Shown: one piece after another, positions 1 to 7,904 of the stretch
Layout: each line of letters begins with the position of its first letter
How positions within the stretch are numbered: position 1 is the stretch's first letter
Origin: Chitinispirillum sp.
GTDB taxonomy: Bacteria; Fibrobacterota; Chitinivibrionia; Chitinivibrionales; Chitinispirillaceae
NCBI GenBank assembly: GCA_007115975.1
Contig: SKJJ01000170.1
Span: 1-42,373 of the forward strand
DNA: 42,373 bases
Direction of reading: 5' to 3'
The notes under the pieces: model-generated
Told to the model about the DNA's origin: nothing
Database searches by the model: none
Seen by the model: only the letters and a program-made list of their open reading frames with translations
Translations under genes and position numbers: made by a program

Positions 1-84
1 CTAGCTTGTTTGAATAAACTTAGCAGAAAAGTGAGGGTGGTGAACAATAGTTTCTATCAGTTGTTCCGAAAGAGAAGCTGCTAA

Positions 85-723
85 ATGAAACACTCATTAT
101 TAGTCTTGATCTGCTGTTATTTCCTCCTGATTATAACTGTTCAAAATGCACATTCCATCCCTTCGGGTAAGATACTTTTCACCTCAGATGGTGATGGTAA
201 TTTTGGAATTTATGAGATGAATACTAATGGGACCGATATACAAAAACTGATATCCGGTTCAGAACGAAACACAAGTGACCGATGGTTTGCTGATAGAAAG
301 AAAGTCGTTTGTATTCGCAACAATAGCGAAATCTGGATGATGGACAGCGATGGCACTAATGAGGGATATATTAGAAATGGCAGTTATGTAACGTTTTCTG
401 CTGGTGGAAAATACCTCGCATATACCGATTCCCATCCCAGCAATATTGGGCCTGAAGTGCCTGGAGGATTTGCACTCTTTTCTTATGACATTCAAACCAA
501 AACAGCAGCCGGGCCACTCTCATTTAATGTCAACACTGATGCCAGAGATCCCCGCTGGTCGATTAACAATGAAATTGCCTTCATACAATACACCACATTC
601 TTCTCTGTCGACAAGAGTAATCTATACGTATACAATCTGGACTCCCTTGCAGAAACATTCCTTACCGATCTCAAAATCATTCCTCCAGGCAAACAATATC
701 TCTTTATTGACATTCCAAGCTAA
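85..723 (+). CDS. Secreted TolB/WD40-like beta-propeller protein (short)
   Basis: The 212-residue product starts with a clear signal peptide: Lys near the N-terminus, a hydrophobic core at about residues 4-18, and a likely cut after NAHS. The mature part carries PD40/TolB-type blades, recognisable by 'ILFTSDGDGNFGIYEMNTNG' and 'EIWMMDSDGTNEG' (Asp-Gly loops ending each blade). Such propellers in the periplasm or outside the cell usually mediate protein or glycan contacts; no catalytic role can be assigned. At three or four blades it is short for a closed propeller, so it may be truncated or may pair with another protein. No strong Shine-Dalgarno is visible (AGAGAAG lies upstream). The next gene follows after 14 bases, suggesting co-transcription. 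Confidence 0.7.
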   Translation: MKHSLLVLICCYFLLIITVQNAHSIPSGKILFTSDGDGNFGIYEMNTNGTDIQKLISGSERNTSDRWFADRKKVVCIRNNSEIWMMDSDGTNEGYIRNGSYVTFSAGGKYLAYTDSHPSNIGPEVPGGFALFSYDIQTKTAAGPLSFNVNTDARDPRWSINNEIAFIQYTTFFSVDKSNLYVYNLDSLAETFLTDLKIIPPGKQYLFIDIPS

Positions 724-737
724 AGGATCAGAAAAAC

Positions 738-1856
738 GTGACACAGCCAAGACTGCATCTTATTTCGTTTAGAACTCTAATTCTGACAGTTACTTTGATT
801 AATTCGGTTATGACCAGTGTATTTGGACAAGATCCGATTGAAATTTCTACTATTGAAGACCTGCAGAAAATTGGCAAAGATGATACATTCCCAATTGACG
901 GTCATTACGTATTGACCCAGAACATTGATGCGTCCACCTATTCCGGTTTTGAACCAATTGCAGAAGATAACGAGTTTTCGGGCGTGTTTGATGGCCGGGG
1001 GCATAAAGTCATCTCTTTGGTGGTAAATGAAATACATAATGGAGGAGGGTTGTTTAAAAAAATAGGGAACACTGGTATTGTCAGGAATCTGGGTTTGGAA
1101 TCATGCGACATGAGTGGCGAATATATAGGCGGACTGGTGGGAGAAAATCATGGCTCAATCAGCAGATGCTATATACAGAATTCAAGAATTAATAGCAATG
1201 GCTTCTCTGCAGCAGGTCTGGTTTGGGCTAACAGTGGAACTGTAAGCGACTGCTATGCAGATTGTGATGTGCATGGTTATGATGAGATTAAAGGATTGGT
1301 GGCTGAAGATCACGGGGGAACAATAGTCAATTGCTATTCGGTAGGCCTCCGGTCAAGAAGCCGGGATTACGAGTGGAATGAGGATGTACCGGTTTATTTC
1401 GAGGCAAAAATATGGGGTCGGGATTCCATTGTCAGAACATATAATGACAGTAATACTGCATTGGAGGATATGATGCACAAGTCGACTTTTGAAGCAGAAG
1501 GATGGAATTTTGAAGATATATGGACCATAGATGAAGGAAATTGGTTTCCCACTTTGCGCTTTGCGAACAATGTCTCGGTTTTGATGCACAAACACTCTGT
1601 TTTTCGCGCCTCGAATCGGATTCTGTTACAAAATAATCGCTCGGATCTTAAAGTTAGTATTCCTGAACAACTCAGGAACAAGGATCTCTGTTTGTCTGTG
1701 TATTCATTGTCGGGCAAAATTGTTCTATATGAGTCCAAAATGGAGACCTCCCAACTTGTCTCGATCTCCACCAGCAGGTTGGCACCAGGTTTTTATCAGC
1801 TGGCACTTACTGTTGGCGGAGAGAATTTTATCGAAAGATTTACTATTGTCAGATAA
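738..1856 (+). CDS. Secreted GLUG-repeat protein with T9SS-like C-terminal tail
   Basis: I chose the GTG start because AAAGGA lies 10 bases upstream and because it gives a signal peptide ending near SVFGQ. The 372-residue product then shows a short module with 'ISTIEDLQKIG' and 'GHYVLTQNID' and the GLUG-type beta-helix repeats ('GGLVGENHGSISRCYIQNS', 'AAGLVWANSGTVSDCYADC'). Such repeats form solenoids in bacterial surface adhesins and enzymes. The last 80 or so residues ('LSVYSLSGKIV', 'LAPGFYQLALTVGGE', 'ERFTIVR') match the layout of type IX secretion sorting tails: a hydrophobic strand, S/L-x-G-K, then L-x-x-G-x-Y. The likely fate is therefore the outer surface or the medium. Family assignment is from motifs; function is unknown. 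Confidence 0.75.
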   Translation: MTQPRLHLISFRTLILTVTLINSVMTSVFGQDPIEISTIEDLQKIGKDDTFPIDGHYVLTQNIDASTYSGFEPIAEDNEFSGVFDGRGHKVISLVVNEIHNGGGLFKKIGNTGIVRNLGLESCDMSGEYIGGLVGENHGSISRCYIQNSRINSNGFSAAGLVWANSGTVSDCYADCDVHGYDEIKGLVAEDHGGTIVNCYSVGLRSRSRDYEWNEDVPVYFEAKIWGRDSIVRTYNDSNTALEDMMHKSTFEAEGWNFEDIWTIDEGNWFPTLRFANNVSVLMHKHSVFRASNRILLQNNRSDLKVSIPEQLRNKDLCLSVYSLSGKIVLYESKMETSQLVSISTSRLAPGFYQLALTVGGENFIERFTIVR

Positions 1857-2100
1857 GACAAAGGACATCTCTGTCTTAGTATCCATTAGAGAATGTGTTA
1901 ATTTGATGGTCACCTTTTCAAATGCTCAATCTTGGAAGAAAAGATGAATTACTCATTTCTGATTGCATTACTAGGGTATGCAACCCACCTGCTTCAGCCA
2001 TTGCTATATGAGGAATGGCGGAGGGGCGGACCTGGAGGGGGGGTGACTGTCGGAGGTTTGGCCTGTTCCAACGGGGGCGCCTGGTTCCTCGCGTGGGGTC
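1857..2100. other. Non-coding stretch with a G-rich segment
   Basis: This lies between two converging genes. A short hairpin (TAAGACA/TGTCTTA, 11-base loop) begins right at the stop of the GLUG gene near 1854, but no T-run follows, so it is a poor terminator. From about 2016 to 2100 the plus strand turns strongly G-rich, with runs of three to seven G, unlike the surrounding sequence. A plus-strand reading frame at 1932-2204 exists but has no family features, overlaps the exonuclease gene antisense, and was not accepted. Confidence 0.4.
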
Positions 2101-2793
2101 CTAGAGGTAAACAACCCCCCGGCCGCAAGGTTCACCAACACATCCACTCCACCCCTTTAGTACATCCTTATAGGTTGGGATCGGCATATCCCAGGATGAA
2201 ATAAATTTATACTGTTTATCCGTCTTTTTTAGATCTCTGAAGCTGTTAAGTCCCCGGAGGGAACTCTCCTGAATATGTCGTTCAAGTAATTTTACAGTTG
2301 CGTGGGTGTCGTCCAAGGCGCTGTGAGCGTTGAGAAGAGATATCCCGTTGAGGTCACAGGCCTTTTGCAGGCTCAGTTGGGTTTTTCCTCCGTTAAAGCC
2401 TGGATACCCCATGGTGCAGATATGAGGATGGTTGATCTCTATCCCTAATTGAGACATCTCTCCGGTTAAGAACCTCATGTCAAAATAGACATTGTGCCCC
2501 ACCAGAATGGTGCCCGCTATAAGGTCCAGGATATTACGCACAAAATTTCTGAATTTCGGTGCGTTTTTGACATGGGTATCGCAAATTCCATGGATAGCGG
2601 AAACATCCCAGGGGATGGATCTCTGCGGGTTTATTAAAGTACAAAACTCCTTCAGAACGCCTCCGGAAAAAGAGTACTGTACAAAAGCCGCTTCAACAAT
2701 TCTGTCCCCATTTTGCATGGACATACCGGTAGTTTCCAGATCGAAAACCGTATAAGTTGCTTCCTTAAGTTTTAAATCGAGTATTCCGCTCAT
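2101..2793 (-). CDS. DnaQ-like 3'-5' exonuclease (DEDDh)
   Basis: The 230-residue protein has all DEDDh exonuclease motifs in order: Exo I 'VFDLETTGMS' (residues about 17-26), Exo II 'LVGHNVYFDMRFL', and Exo III 'HSALDDTHA'. This fold removes nucleotides from 3' ends. Single-domain members include the polymerase III epsilon subunit and several repair or RNA-trimming nucleases; the sequence alone does not separate these. It is a little longer at the C-terminus than a minimal epsilon exonuclease domain, and the last 20 residues ('GWSGCVGEPCGRGVVYL') fall in an unusual GC-rich stretch that may be an added tail. It stands alone with no operon partner. Confidence 0.88.
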   Translation of the reverse strand: MSGILDLKLKEATYTVFDLETTGMSMQNGDRIVEAAFVQYSFSGGVLKEFCTLINPQRSIPWDVSAIHGICDTHVKNAPKFRNFVRNILDLIAGTILVGHNVYFDMRFLTGEMSQLGIEINHPHICTMGYPGFNGGKTQLSLQKACDLNGISLLNAHSALDDTHATVKLLERHIQESSLRGLNSFRDLKKTDKQYKFISSWDMPIPTYKDVLKGWSGCVGEPCGRGVVYL

Positions 2794-2988
2794 CTGTCGT
2801 TGTTTTCAGTGGTGATATTGTTGCGTTCAATTGCTGCGGATTAAATCGATGCAGAAAGTTCTGTTTTCGTCTCAGGAGCAGCTGTTTTTTATGTCTGATA
2901 TTTCATGAAGAACTCATGGTTAATATATACCATGTAAAATATGGTTAGCAAACCCGGGGCTATTGAGTAAATAAAAACCAAGTCCGGG

Positions 2989-3783
2989 CTAACCGGTCTT
3001 ACCCCTGGCTTTAAGGGCATGGAAGGCTACATAGATCAAAAGAACTGCAGAGGATATCAGTGATGTAACAGCGATGACAGGATTAGCCTCCGCCTGTCTC
3101 AAGACGATGGCAAGCAGTCCCCACACACCCACAATTGCCGATTCCCGCAAATTTCTGGCATACACCAAACTCAGGTATATCGCTGTACTTACAGTGATGA
3201 GCAGAACTCCCCAAACTGTAGCAGACAGCAGCAGGTCATCGTAGCCTCTACTCACTGCAAATACCTTGATGTTTAATACCGTGGCCAGAATGATCCATCC
3301 AAAATAGATCGCAATGGGCCACCAGATGAAAAAGATGACTGGAAACGGGGCATTCCACTTTTCCATGTTCAATCTTTTGACAATTGTTGCAAGGGATCCC
3401 AAAAGGATGAGTATGAGTAGCAGGGAAACGCCTATGAGACCATTTACCCAGGCTATTACCCACAGGGCATTGGCAAGATTTGCGATTACGAAATAATAGC
3501 CGATACAGTCTATTACATCGGTGTTCTTTTTCCTAATCCATAAATGCCACTGGTAGCCTGCAAAGAAGATAAGCGACAGATAAATCAAACCCCAAATGGC
3601 AAAGGCATATCCTGCCGGAGTAATGACGGTCTGGAATCTGTTGCTCATTTCACCGACACTCTGTTGGCTGACCAAGGTGGTGTTAGAGAGATAGTTGATA
3701 ACAAGAACAGCTACTAAACTGACAGAATTGAGTAAGATTTTTATGAGCCGGTTCATCTTCTTTTTTCTGAGTGGGTTATTCAT
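2989..3783 (-). CDS. TspO/MBR-related tryptophan-rich membrane protein
   Basis: The 264-residue protein is polytopic, with about seven hydrophobic segments. It carries the TspO-like signature 'PAGYAFAIWGLIYLSL' after an N-terminal segment 'VINYLSNTT', and many Trp residues in the membrane parts ('LANALWVIAWVNG', 'VIFFIWWPIAIYFGW'). Canonical TspO proteins have about 160 residues and five helices; this is the longer variant found in many bacteria. TspO proteins bind porphyrins and sterols, but whether the long variant does is not known to me. A start nine codons later (MNRLIK) is possible. It lies 64 bases downstream of the RDD gene stop on the same strand and may be co-transcribed. Confidence 0.75.
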   Translation of the reverse strand: MNNPLRKKKMNRLIKILLNSVSLVAVLVINYLSNTTLVSQQSVGEMSNRFQTVITPAGYAFAIWGLIYLSLIFFAGYQWHLWIRKKNTDVIDCIGYYFVIANLANALWVIAWVNGLIGVSLLLILILLGSLATIVKRLNMEKWNAPFPVIFFIWWPIAIYFGWIILATVLNIKVFAVSRGYDDLLLSATVWGVLLITVSTAIYLSLVYARNLRESAIVGVWGLLAIVLRQAEANPVIAVTSLISSAVLLIYVAFHALKARGKTG

Positions 3784-3847
3784 TGCCTATACTAATCAAA
3801 ATAAACCATCAAATAGTCTGCCAAACGACAGCATGGATTAGTGTTCT

Positions 3848-4591
3848 CTAGATCCTTTTGTACAGTTCGTAGAGCGCCACTTCGCAGTCCTTTGTTCCCT
3901 CCACGATCACTTTCCCCTCCAGTCTTTTCAGAACTTTCTCACATATCAAAACTCTCTCATCAGGTTTCATGGTTTCTGTTCGAAGGTAGACTGTTTTAAT
4001 TACCTCTTTCTCTTTTTCATCAAGCTCCTCCAGGCCCCGAATCTTTATCTGCTTGGAAATCGCGCTCTCGAGCAGAATTGTGTCCACAAATTCCGCGATA
4101 CTCTTTTTCTGGGCCCTGTCGTGAATCACCAGTGTCTCTGAAACAAGATCACCAATGCGACGGTTATGCCGTTCCATAAACATCACCAGTGAACCGATAA
4201 AATAAAACAGCGGCAGGATATCGGCAATGCGCAGAACGTTTCTGATAAGGGAGTCGATTACCGTAACCCTTGAGCCATCAAATTTTATGACTCTGATACC
4301 GGTGAGATACTTTCCCGGGGTTTTGCCCCCTGTTGCCGATTCGAACAGAAAGTGATAGGAGATGTAGAAAAGCCCCAGCAACGAGAGTGTCATAAAGGAG
4401 ATGAAGTGGGATTGACCCCACAGTCCCATCAGCGAGAGCAGCAGAATTATTCCAAAAAAGAAAACAGCTCTGATAAGCGAATCGAGCAGATAGGCAGCAG
4501 TCCTGCTTCCTACCCCCGCACACTCGCTTTGAAGGAAAAGCAGTTCACTGTTTTGAATTTCAATATATCCTTGGCCAGATTCCTGTCTCAT
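3848..4591 (-). CDS. RDD family membrane protein
   Basis: The 247-residue protein has the RDD domain: 'GSRTAAYLLDSLIRA' (Arg, Asp) opening the first membrane segment, a second pair of helices, 'GKTPGKYLTGIRVIKFDG', and 'HNRRIGDLVSETLVIHD' closing the domain. The last 95 or so residues are a charged helical cytoplasmic tail. A good Shine-Dalgarno (GAAGGA) lies seven bases before the ATG. The gene diverges from the SpoIIM-like gene with 17 bases between the start codons. RDD, SpoIIM, MoxR and DUF58 genes cluster in many bacteria, which ties this gene to the cluster at 4609-10929. The molecular role is unknown; some RDD proteins act in ion transport. Confidence 0.85.
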   Translation of the reverse strand: MRQESGQGYIEIQNSELLFLQSECAGVGSRTAAYLLDSLIRAVFFFGIILLLSLMGLWGQSHFISFMTLSLLGLFYISYHFLFESATGGKTPGKYLTGIRVIKFDGSRVTVIDSLIRNVLRIADILPLFYFIGSLVMFMERHNRRIGDLVSETLVIHDRAQKKSIAEFVDTILLESAISKQIKIRGLEELDEKEKEVIKTVYLRTETMKPDERVLICEKVLKRLEGKVIVEGTKDCEVALYELYKRI

Positions 4592-4608
4592 CGTATTTTC
4601 CTTCTCAT

Positions 4609-5751
4609 ATGAACAGAATGGATTTTATTCGGCAACGAAAAGATACCTGGGTGGCGCTGGAAGAGGCAATCAAAAAGATGGATAACCTCACTCCGTTCTC
4701 TTCGGGCGGTGAACTTGCCACCTTTCTTAAAAGTTACAGAAAGACCGCAGCAGATCTCTCTCTTTGCCGCTCCCTGTTTCCCAATGACCCTCTCAGTAAA
4801 GAGCTCAATACCCTTGTGGTAAAAGCGATGATGCATGTGGGTTCCGACAGACAAGGGGATCTCTCCAGGGTTACAGCTTTTTTTACGCATACAATTCCAG
4901 ACCTTACCGTGAGGCTCAAGTCCCTTTTCATCATCTCTTTTGTCGTCTTCGTTCTCTTTTCCATTGCCGGTTACGCCCTTACCAAACTCAACCCCTATAC
5001 CGCAAATGCCATAGCCGGAGACCGGTATGTGCAGATGACCATCAGAAACATCGAAGAAGGTGATCCGTTTGCAGTGTATAAGTCCGGTTCCAAATATGCA
5101 ATGAGCAGCTTTATTATGGCCAACAACATACGGGTGGCATTCAACGCCTTTGCCTTTGGAATTATGTGGGGCATAGGAACACTCTTCATACTTCTTGTTA
5201 ATGGACTCATGCTGGGAAGCATCGCTGCAGTTTTTTGTGATCATAATCTTCTGCTCGATTTCTACCTTACGGTGATGATTCACGGCACACTTGAACTCTT
5301 TGCCATAATGGTTGCCGGTGCAGCAGGGTTGAGACTGGGGCAGGCGCTCTATCGTCCGGGCAAGCTTACCAGAAAAGAGGCTCTGGCCCGTTTTGGTATG
5401 GAAGCGTTCTACCTATGCCTTGCCATGGTCCCCATATTTGTCATTGCCGCGGTGATTGAATCCTATGTTACCCCTCTTGACCTTTCCAGAGCGTGGAAAG
5501 GTGGTATACAGATAGCAAGTTTGCTCTTTATTGCATCGTACCTTTATGCCCCGACTCTTCTTAAAAGGTGGCGAGTGTCGGGTGTCGGGGGCAAGAGAGG
5601 AATTTCAAATCCGGCTTTTTCCTCCCCCCCCCGACACTCGACCATCCTAATCCTCCTAACTCTTCCAGCGCATTTTTGCATAGTGAGACAGCACTGCACC
5701 ACCAAGCTGGTCCGGCGTTGTATCGATTATATCAACCCCTGCTCTCTTTAG
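4609..5751 (+). CDS. SpoIIM (stage II sporulation protein M)-like membrane protein
   Basis: Residues 1-100 form the soluble helical region typical of this family ('FIRQRKDTWVALEEAIKKM', 'YRKTAADLSLCRSLFPND'). About five membrane segments follow, with the conserved 'NNIRVAFNAFAFGIMWGIG' and 'VMIHGTLELFAIMVAGAAGLRLG'. Despite the name, the family is common in non-sporulating bacteria. The end is odd: homology stops near 'LLKRWR' (about 5570), and the frame continues for about 60 residues through a GTGTCGG inverted repeat and into the antisense 3' end of the DUF58 gene. The original stop was therefore probably lost when the repeat arrived. No clear Shine-Dalgarno precedes either Met1 or Met4 (4618). 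Partner genes are RDD and the DUF58/MoxR operon. Confidence 0.83.
   Translation: MNRMDFIRQRKDTWVALEEAIKKMDNLTPFSSGGELATFLKSYRKTAADLSLCRSLFPNDPLSKELNTLVVKAMMHVGSDRQGDLSRVTAFFTHTIPDLTVRLKSLFIISFVVFVLFSIAGYALTKLNPYTANAIAGDRYVQMTIRNIEEGDPFAVYKSGSKYAMSSFIMANNIRVAFNAFAFGIMWGIGTLFILLVNGLMLGSIAAVFCDHNLLLDFYLTVMIHGTLELFAIMVAGAAGLRLGQALYRPGKLTRKEALARFGMEAFYLCLAMVPIFVIAAVIESYVTPLDLSRAWKGGIQIASLLFIASYLYAPTLLKRWRVSGVGGKRGISNPAFSSPPRHSTILILLTLPAHFCIVRQHCTTKLVRRCIDYINPCSL
5572..5640. repeat. GTGTCGG inverted repeat between converging genes
   Basis: CGAGTGTCGG at 5572-5581 is perfectly complementary to CCGACACTCG at 5631-5640. The left side also repeats its core (GTGTCGG twice in tandem, then GGGGG), which can pair with the CCCCCCCCCGACAC run on the right. 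The element sits inside the 3' end of the SpoIIM-like frame, just before the end of the converging DUF58 gene. It could act as a bidirectional terminator, but neither strand shows a good T-run after the stem, so a mobile palindromic repeat is the better reading. Confidence 0.65.
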
Positions 5752-6963
5752 CTCCTGCAGGACCTCTTTTCTGCTGTCGATCCCTTCTCTGACAACGGCA
5801 CTGAATACCGACTCTCGCAGCGAATTGGCCTTCCTGAATGCGATCTCATCCAAGCCCGGCAACCCCAGTGCACAGCAGATTACCCTGTGCTTTCTGTTCA
5901 GAAAACGAATATGGGCACCAAGTTCCCTTGAAAGCCCCGGATCGATGAAATCGGTGTATACTATTATTATGCAACGATGGCTGAGGTTGGCATAGGCCCA
6001 CCTGAACGCTGCGCCATAATCCGGCTCGGTAAATTTGGGTTGAAATCCATACATTGTGTTTGCGATCAGGGCGTTTTGTGTCTGGCGGTTAGAGGGACGC
6101 ACCAGAAGGTCAATTTGATTTGTAAAACCCATCATTCCTACTGAATCACGATCTGAGAGTGCTTTACGTGCGAGTGAAAATGATGATGAGAGGGCCCAGT
6201 CCACCTTGGAGAGATTCCCAAGCTCTGCCATCATCAGCCGCCCCCCATCGATCATCAGAAAAACATTTTGGCCCTTTTCCGGTTGAAACTCCTTTACAAC
6301 AAGGTTCGATGTTGCTGCTGTGCGTTTCCAGTGTATGGCACGTCTGTCATCTCCGTGCTGATAATCCCTGAGCTGGGAGTACTCCCGTCCTGGCCCGTAG
6401 ATGTGCATGATGTGGCTCTCGATCCGCGACATATAAAAAAGGGACTGCAGCTCTTCAGCCTGTGTCGGAATGGAGGGGTAAACCGAAGTTTCGCTTTTAA
6501 ATGAAACCGTAAACTGACGCGCTGCAAGACCAAACAGCGAGCGGATACGCATACCCCCTCCCTCAAAGACAAAAGACCCCCTGAGCAGAGGATTTACTCT
6601 GTAACAGACGTAGTGTTCCTGAGGTCCCCGTTTGGCAATGAATGAAAAGGATGGATTTTCTGAGGTGAAGTGCGCAGGAGCAAGATCATACAGATCTATG
6701 GCAAGCGCAATGGTGGCATTAAAGGAAACCGTAATGCGCACATCCTCTTCTTTGTGAAGATACAGCCGGTCAGCAACGAACCGTGACAGCCTGAAAGCCG
6801 CCGGACCAGGTAAAGAGAAGTAGTCTGCTGTGAGCAAAACCAGAGCCACTATGTTTATCAGAGCAAAGATATAGAGAGCACCGGGAATCCAGTTCTGCAA
6901 GAGAAGAACTGTTCCGGCAATGGATGGCAGTATTAAACCTCTGAATGTAATTATAAATTTCAA
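5656..6963 (-). CDS. DUF58 / VWA-like protein of the MoxR cluster
   Basis: The 435-residue protein has two N-terminal membrane segments (about residues 7-50). A beta-rich region follows, then the DUF58 signature 'GREYSQLRDYQHGDDRRAIHWKRTA', and a von Willebrand A-like domain beginning 'NVFLMIDGGRLM', where the first MIDAS-type Asp is present but the usual DxSxS is altered to DGGR. The start is TTG, overlapping the MoxR stop as TTGA, with AAAGGTG upstream, so it is translationally coupled. DUF58 proteins work with MoxR AAA+ ATPases, which are thought to remodel or load targets; substrates are generally unknown. The last 96 coding bases overlap the converging SpoIIM-like frame. Confidence 0.87.
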   Translation of the reverse strand: MKFIITFRGLILPSIAGTVLLLQNWIPGALYIFALINIVALVLLTADYFSLPGPAAFRLSRFVADRLYLHKEEDVRITVSFNATIALAIDLYDLAPAHFTSENPSFSFIAKRGPQEHYVCYRVNPLLRGSFVFEGGGMRIRSLFGLAARQFTVSFKSETSVYPSIPTQAEELQSLFYMSRIESHIMHIYGPGREYSQLRDYQHGDDRRAIHWKRTAATSNLVVKEFQPEKGQNVFLMIDGGRLMMAELGNLSKVDWALSSSFSLARKALSDRDSVGMMGFTNQIDLLVRPSNRQTQNALIANTMYGFQPKFTEPDYGAAFRWAYANLSHRCIIIVYTDFIDPGLSRELGAHIRFLNRKHRVICCALGLPGLDEIAFRKANSLRESVFSAVVREGIDSRKEVLQELKRAGVDIIDTTPDQLGGAVLSHYAKMRWKS

Positions 6964-7904
6964 GCAGGCACCTTTACTGAATCAAAAAGGGCTGCAATGA
7001 TAGGACTCAGCGGATCCTGCTTCATCTCTGCCTCCGGTCTCAGCACCCAGCGATGAGGGAGAACTGCTGGAGCAAGTTCGCGGACATGATCCGGGGTGAC
7101 AAAGCCGCAGCCGGTAACCGCTGCGTAAGCCTTTGCCATACGAACGAGCATCTGACCCGATCTCGGTGAATTTCCTAGCACCAGATCGTCGAGTTCCCGT
7201 GAGGCCCGTATGATATCCCGTATGTATAGCATTACTTTCTCATCAATAACTATTTCATGGATAAACTCCTGTGCGGTTTCAATTACCCCCATTGCGTTTT
7301 CAACGGGGGTAACGGATTCCAGAAGCTGGGCCGGTTTGCAGGAGAGATCACTGAGAATCGAAAGTTCCTCATCGGCAGTGGGGTAGCTCATCTGAATCCT
7401 TACCATAAATCGGTCAAGTTGTGCTTCAGGAAGAGAGTAGGTGCCTTCGAAATCCAGAGGGTTTTGGGTTGCAAAAACCATAAATGCAGGGCGGAGTTTA
7501 TAGGTGCGGTTATCGATAGTAACCTGTTTTTCCTCCATCGCCTCAAGGAGAGCGGCCTGGGTTTTGGCAGGAGCCCTGTTTATCTCGTCTGCCAGGACGA
7601 AATCGGAAAATATCGGGCCGGGCACAAATTCAAATTCCCCCTTTGCCTGGTTGAAAACGCTTGTGCCGGTTATATCAGAGGGCATAAGGTCGGGGGTAAA
7701 CTGAATGCGGGAAAAGCCCAGGCCAAGCACCCTGGCCAGGCTTCGGGCGATAAGGGTCTTTGCTACACCAGGAACTCCTTCCAGTAAAATATTTCCTCCG
7801 GCTAAAACCGCTGATACAATTACTGCTTTCGCTTGATCATTACCAATAATTACACTGTCAATTTCAGAGCGTATCTGCCTGAAAAGATTTTCTGCTGGGT
7901 TCAC
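6960..7904 (-). CDS. MoxR family AAA+ ATPase
   Basis: The 314-residue protein contains Walker A 'GVPGVAKT' (about residues 39-46), Walker B 'VLADEINRAPAKTQAALLEAMEE', sensor 1 'FATQNP', and 'EGTYSLPEAQLDRFM' with the arginine finger region, all typical of MoxR. Length is normal for the family. The start is GTG, overlapping the DUF4350 stop (GTGA), with AAAGGA nine bases upstream. MoxR ATPases act as chaperone-like partners of VWA or DUF58 proteins; the neighbour downstream is exactly such a protein. The likely site of action is the cytoplasmic face of the membrane, together with the other cluster products. Confidence 0.93.
   Translation of the reverse strand: MNPAENLFRQIRSEIDSVIIGNDQAKAVIVSAVLAGGNILLEGVPGVAKTLIARSLARVLGLGFSRIQFTPDLMPSDITGTSVFNQAKGEFEFVPGPIFSDFVLADEINRAPAKTQAALLEAMEEKQVTIDNRTYKLRPAFMVFATQNPLDFEGTYSLPEAQLDRFMVRIQMSYPTADEELSILSDLSCKPAQLLESVTPVENAMGVIETAQEFIHEIVIDEKVMLYIRDIIRASRELDDLVLGNSPRSGQMLVRMAKAYAAVTGCGFVTPDHVRELAPAVLPHRWVLRPEAEMKQDPLSPIIAALFDSVKVPA

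Noticed and set aside
1932..2204. Plus-strand open frame of 90 codons
   Set aside because: It runs antisense into the exonuclease gene, is dominated by the G-rich patch, and has no family motif.
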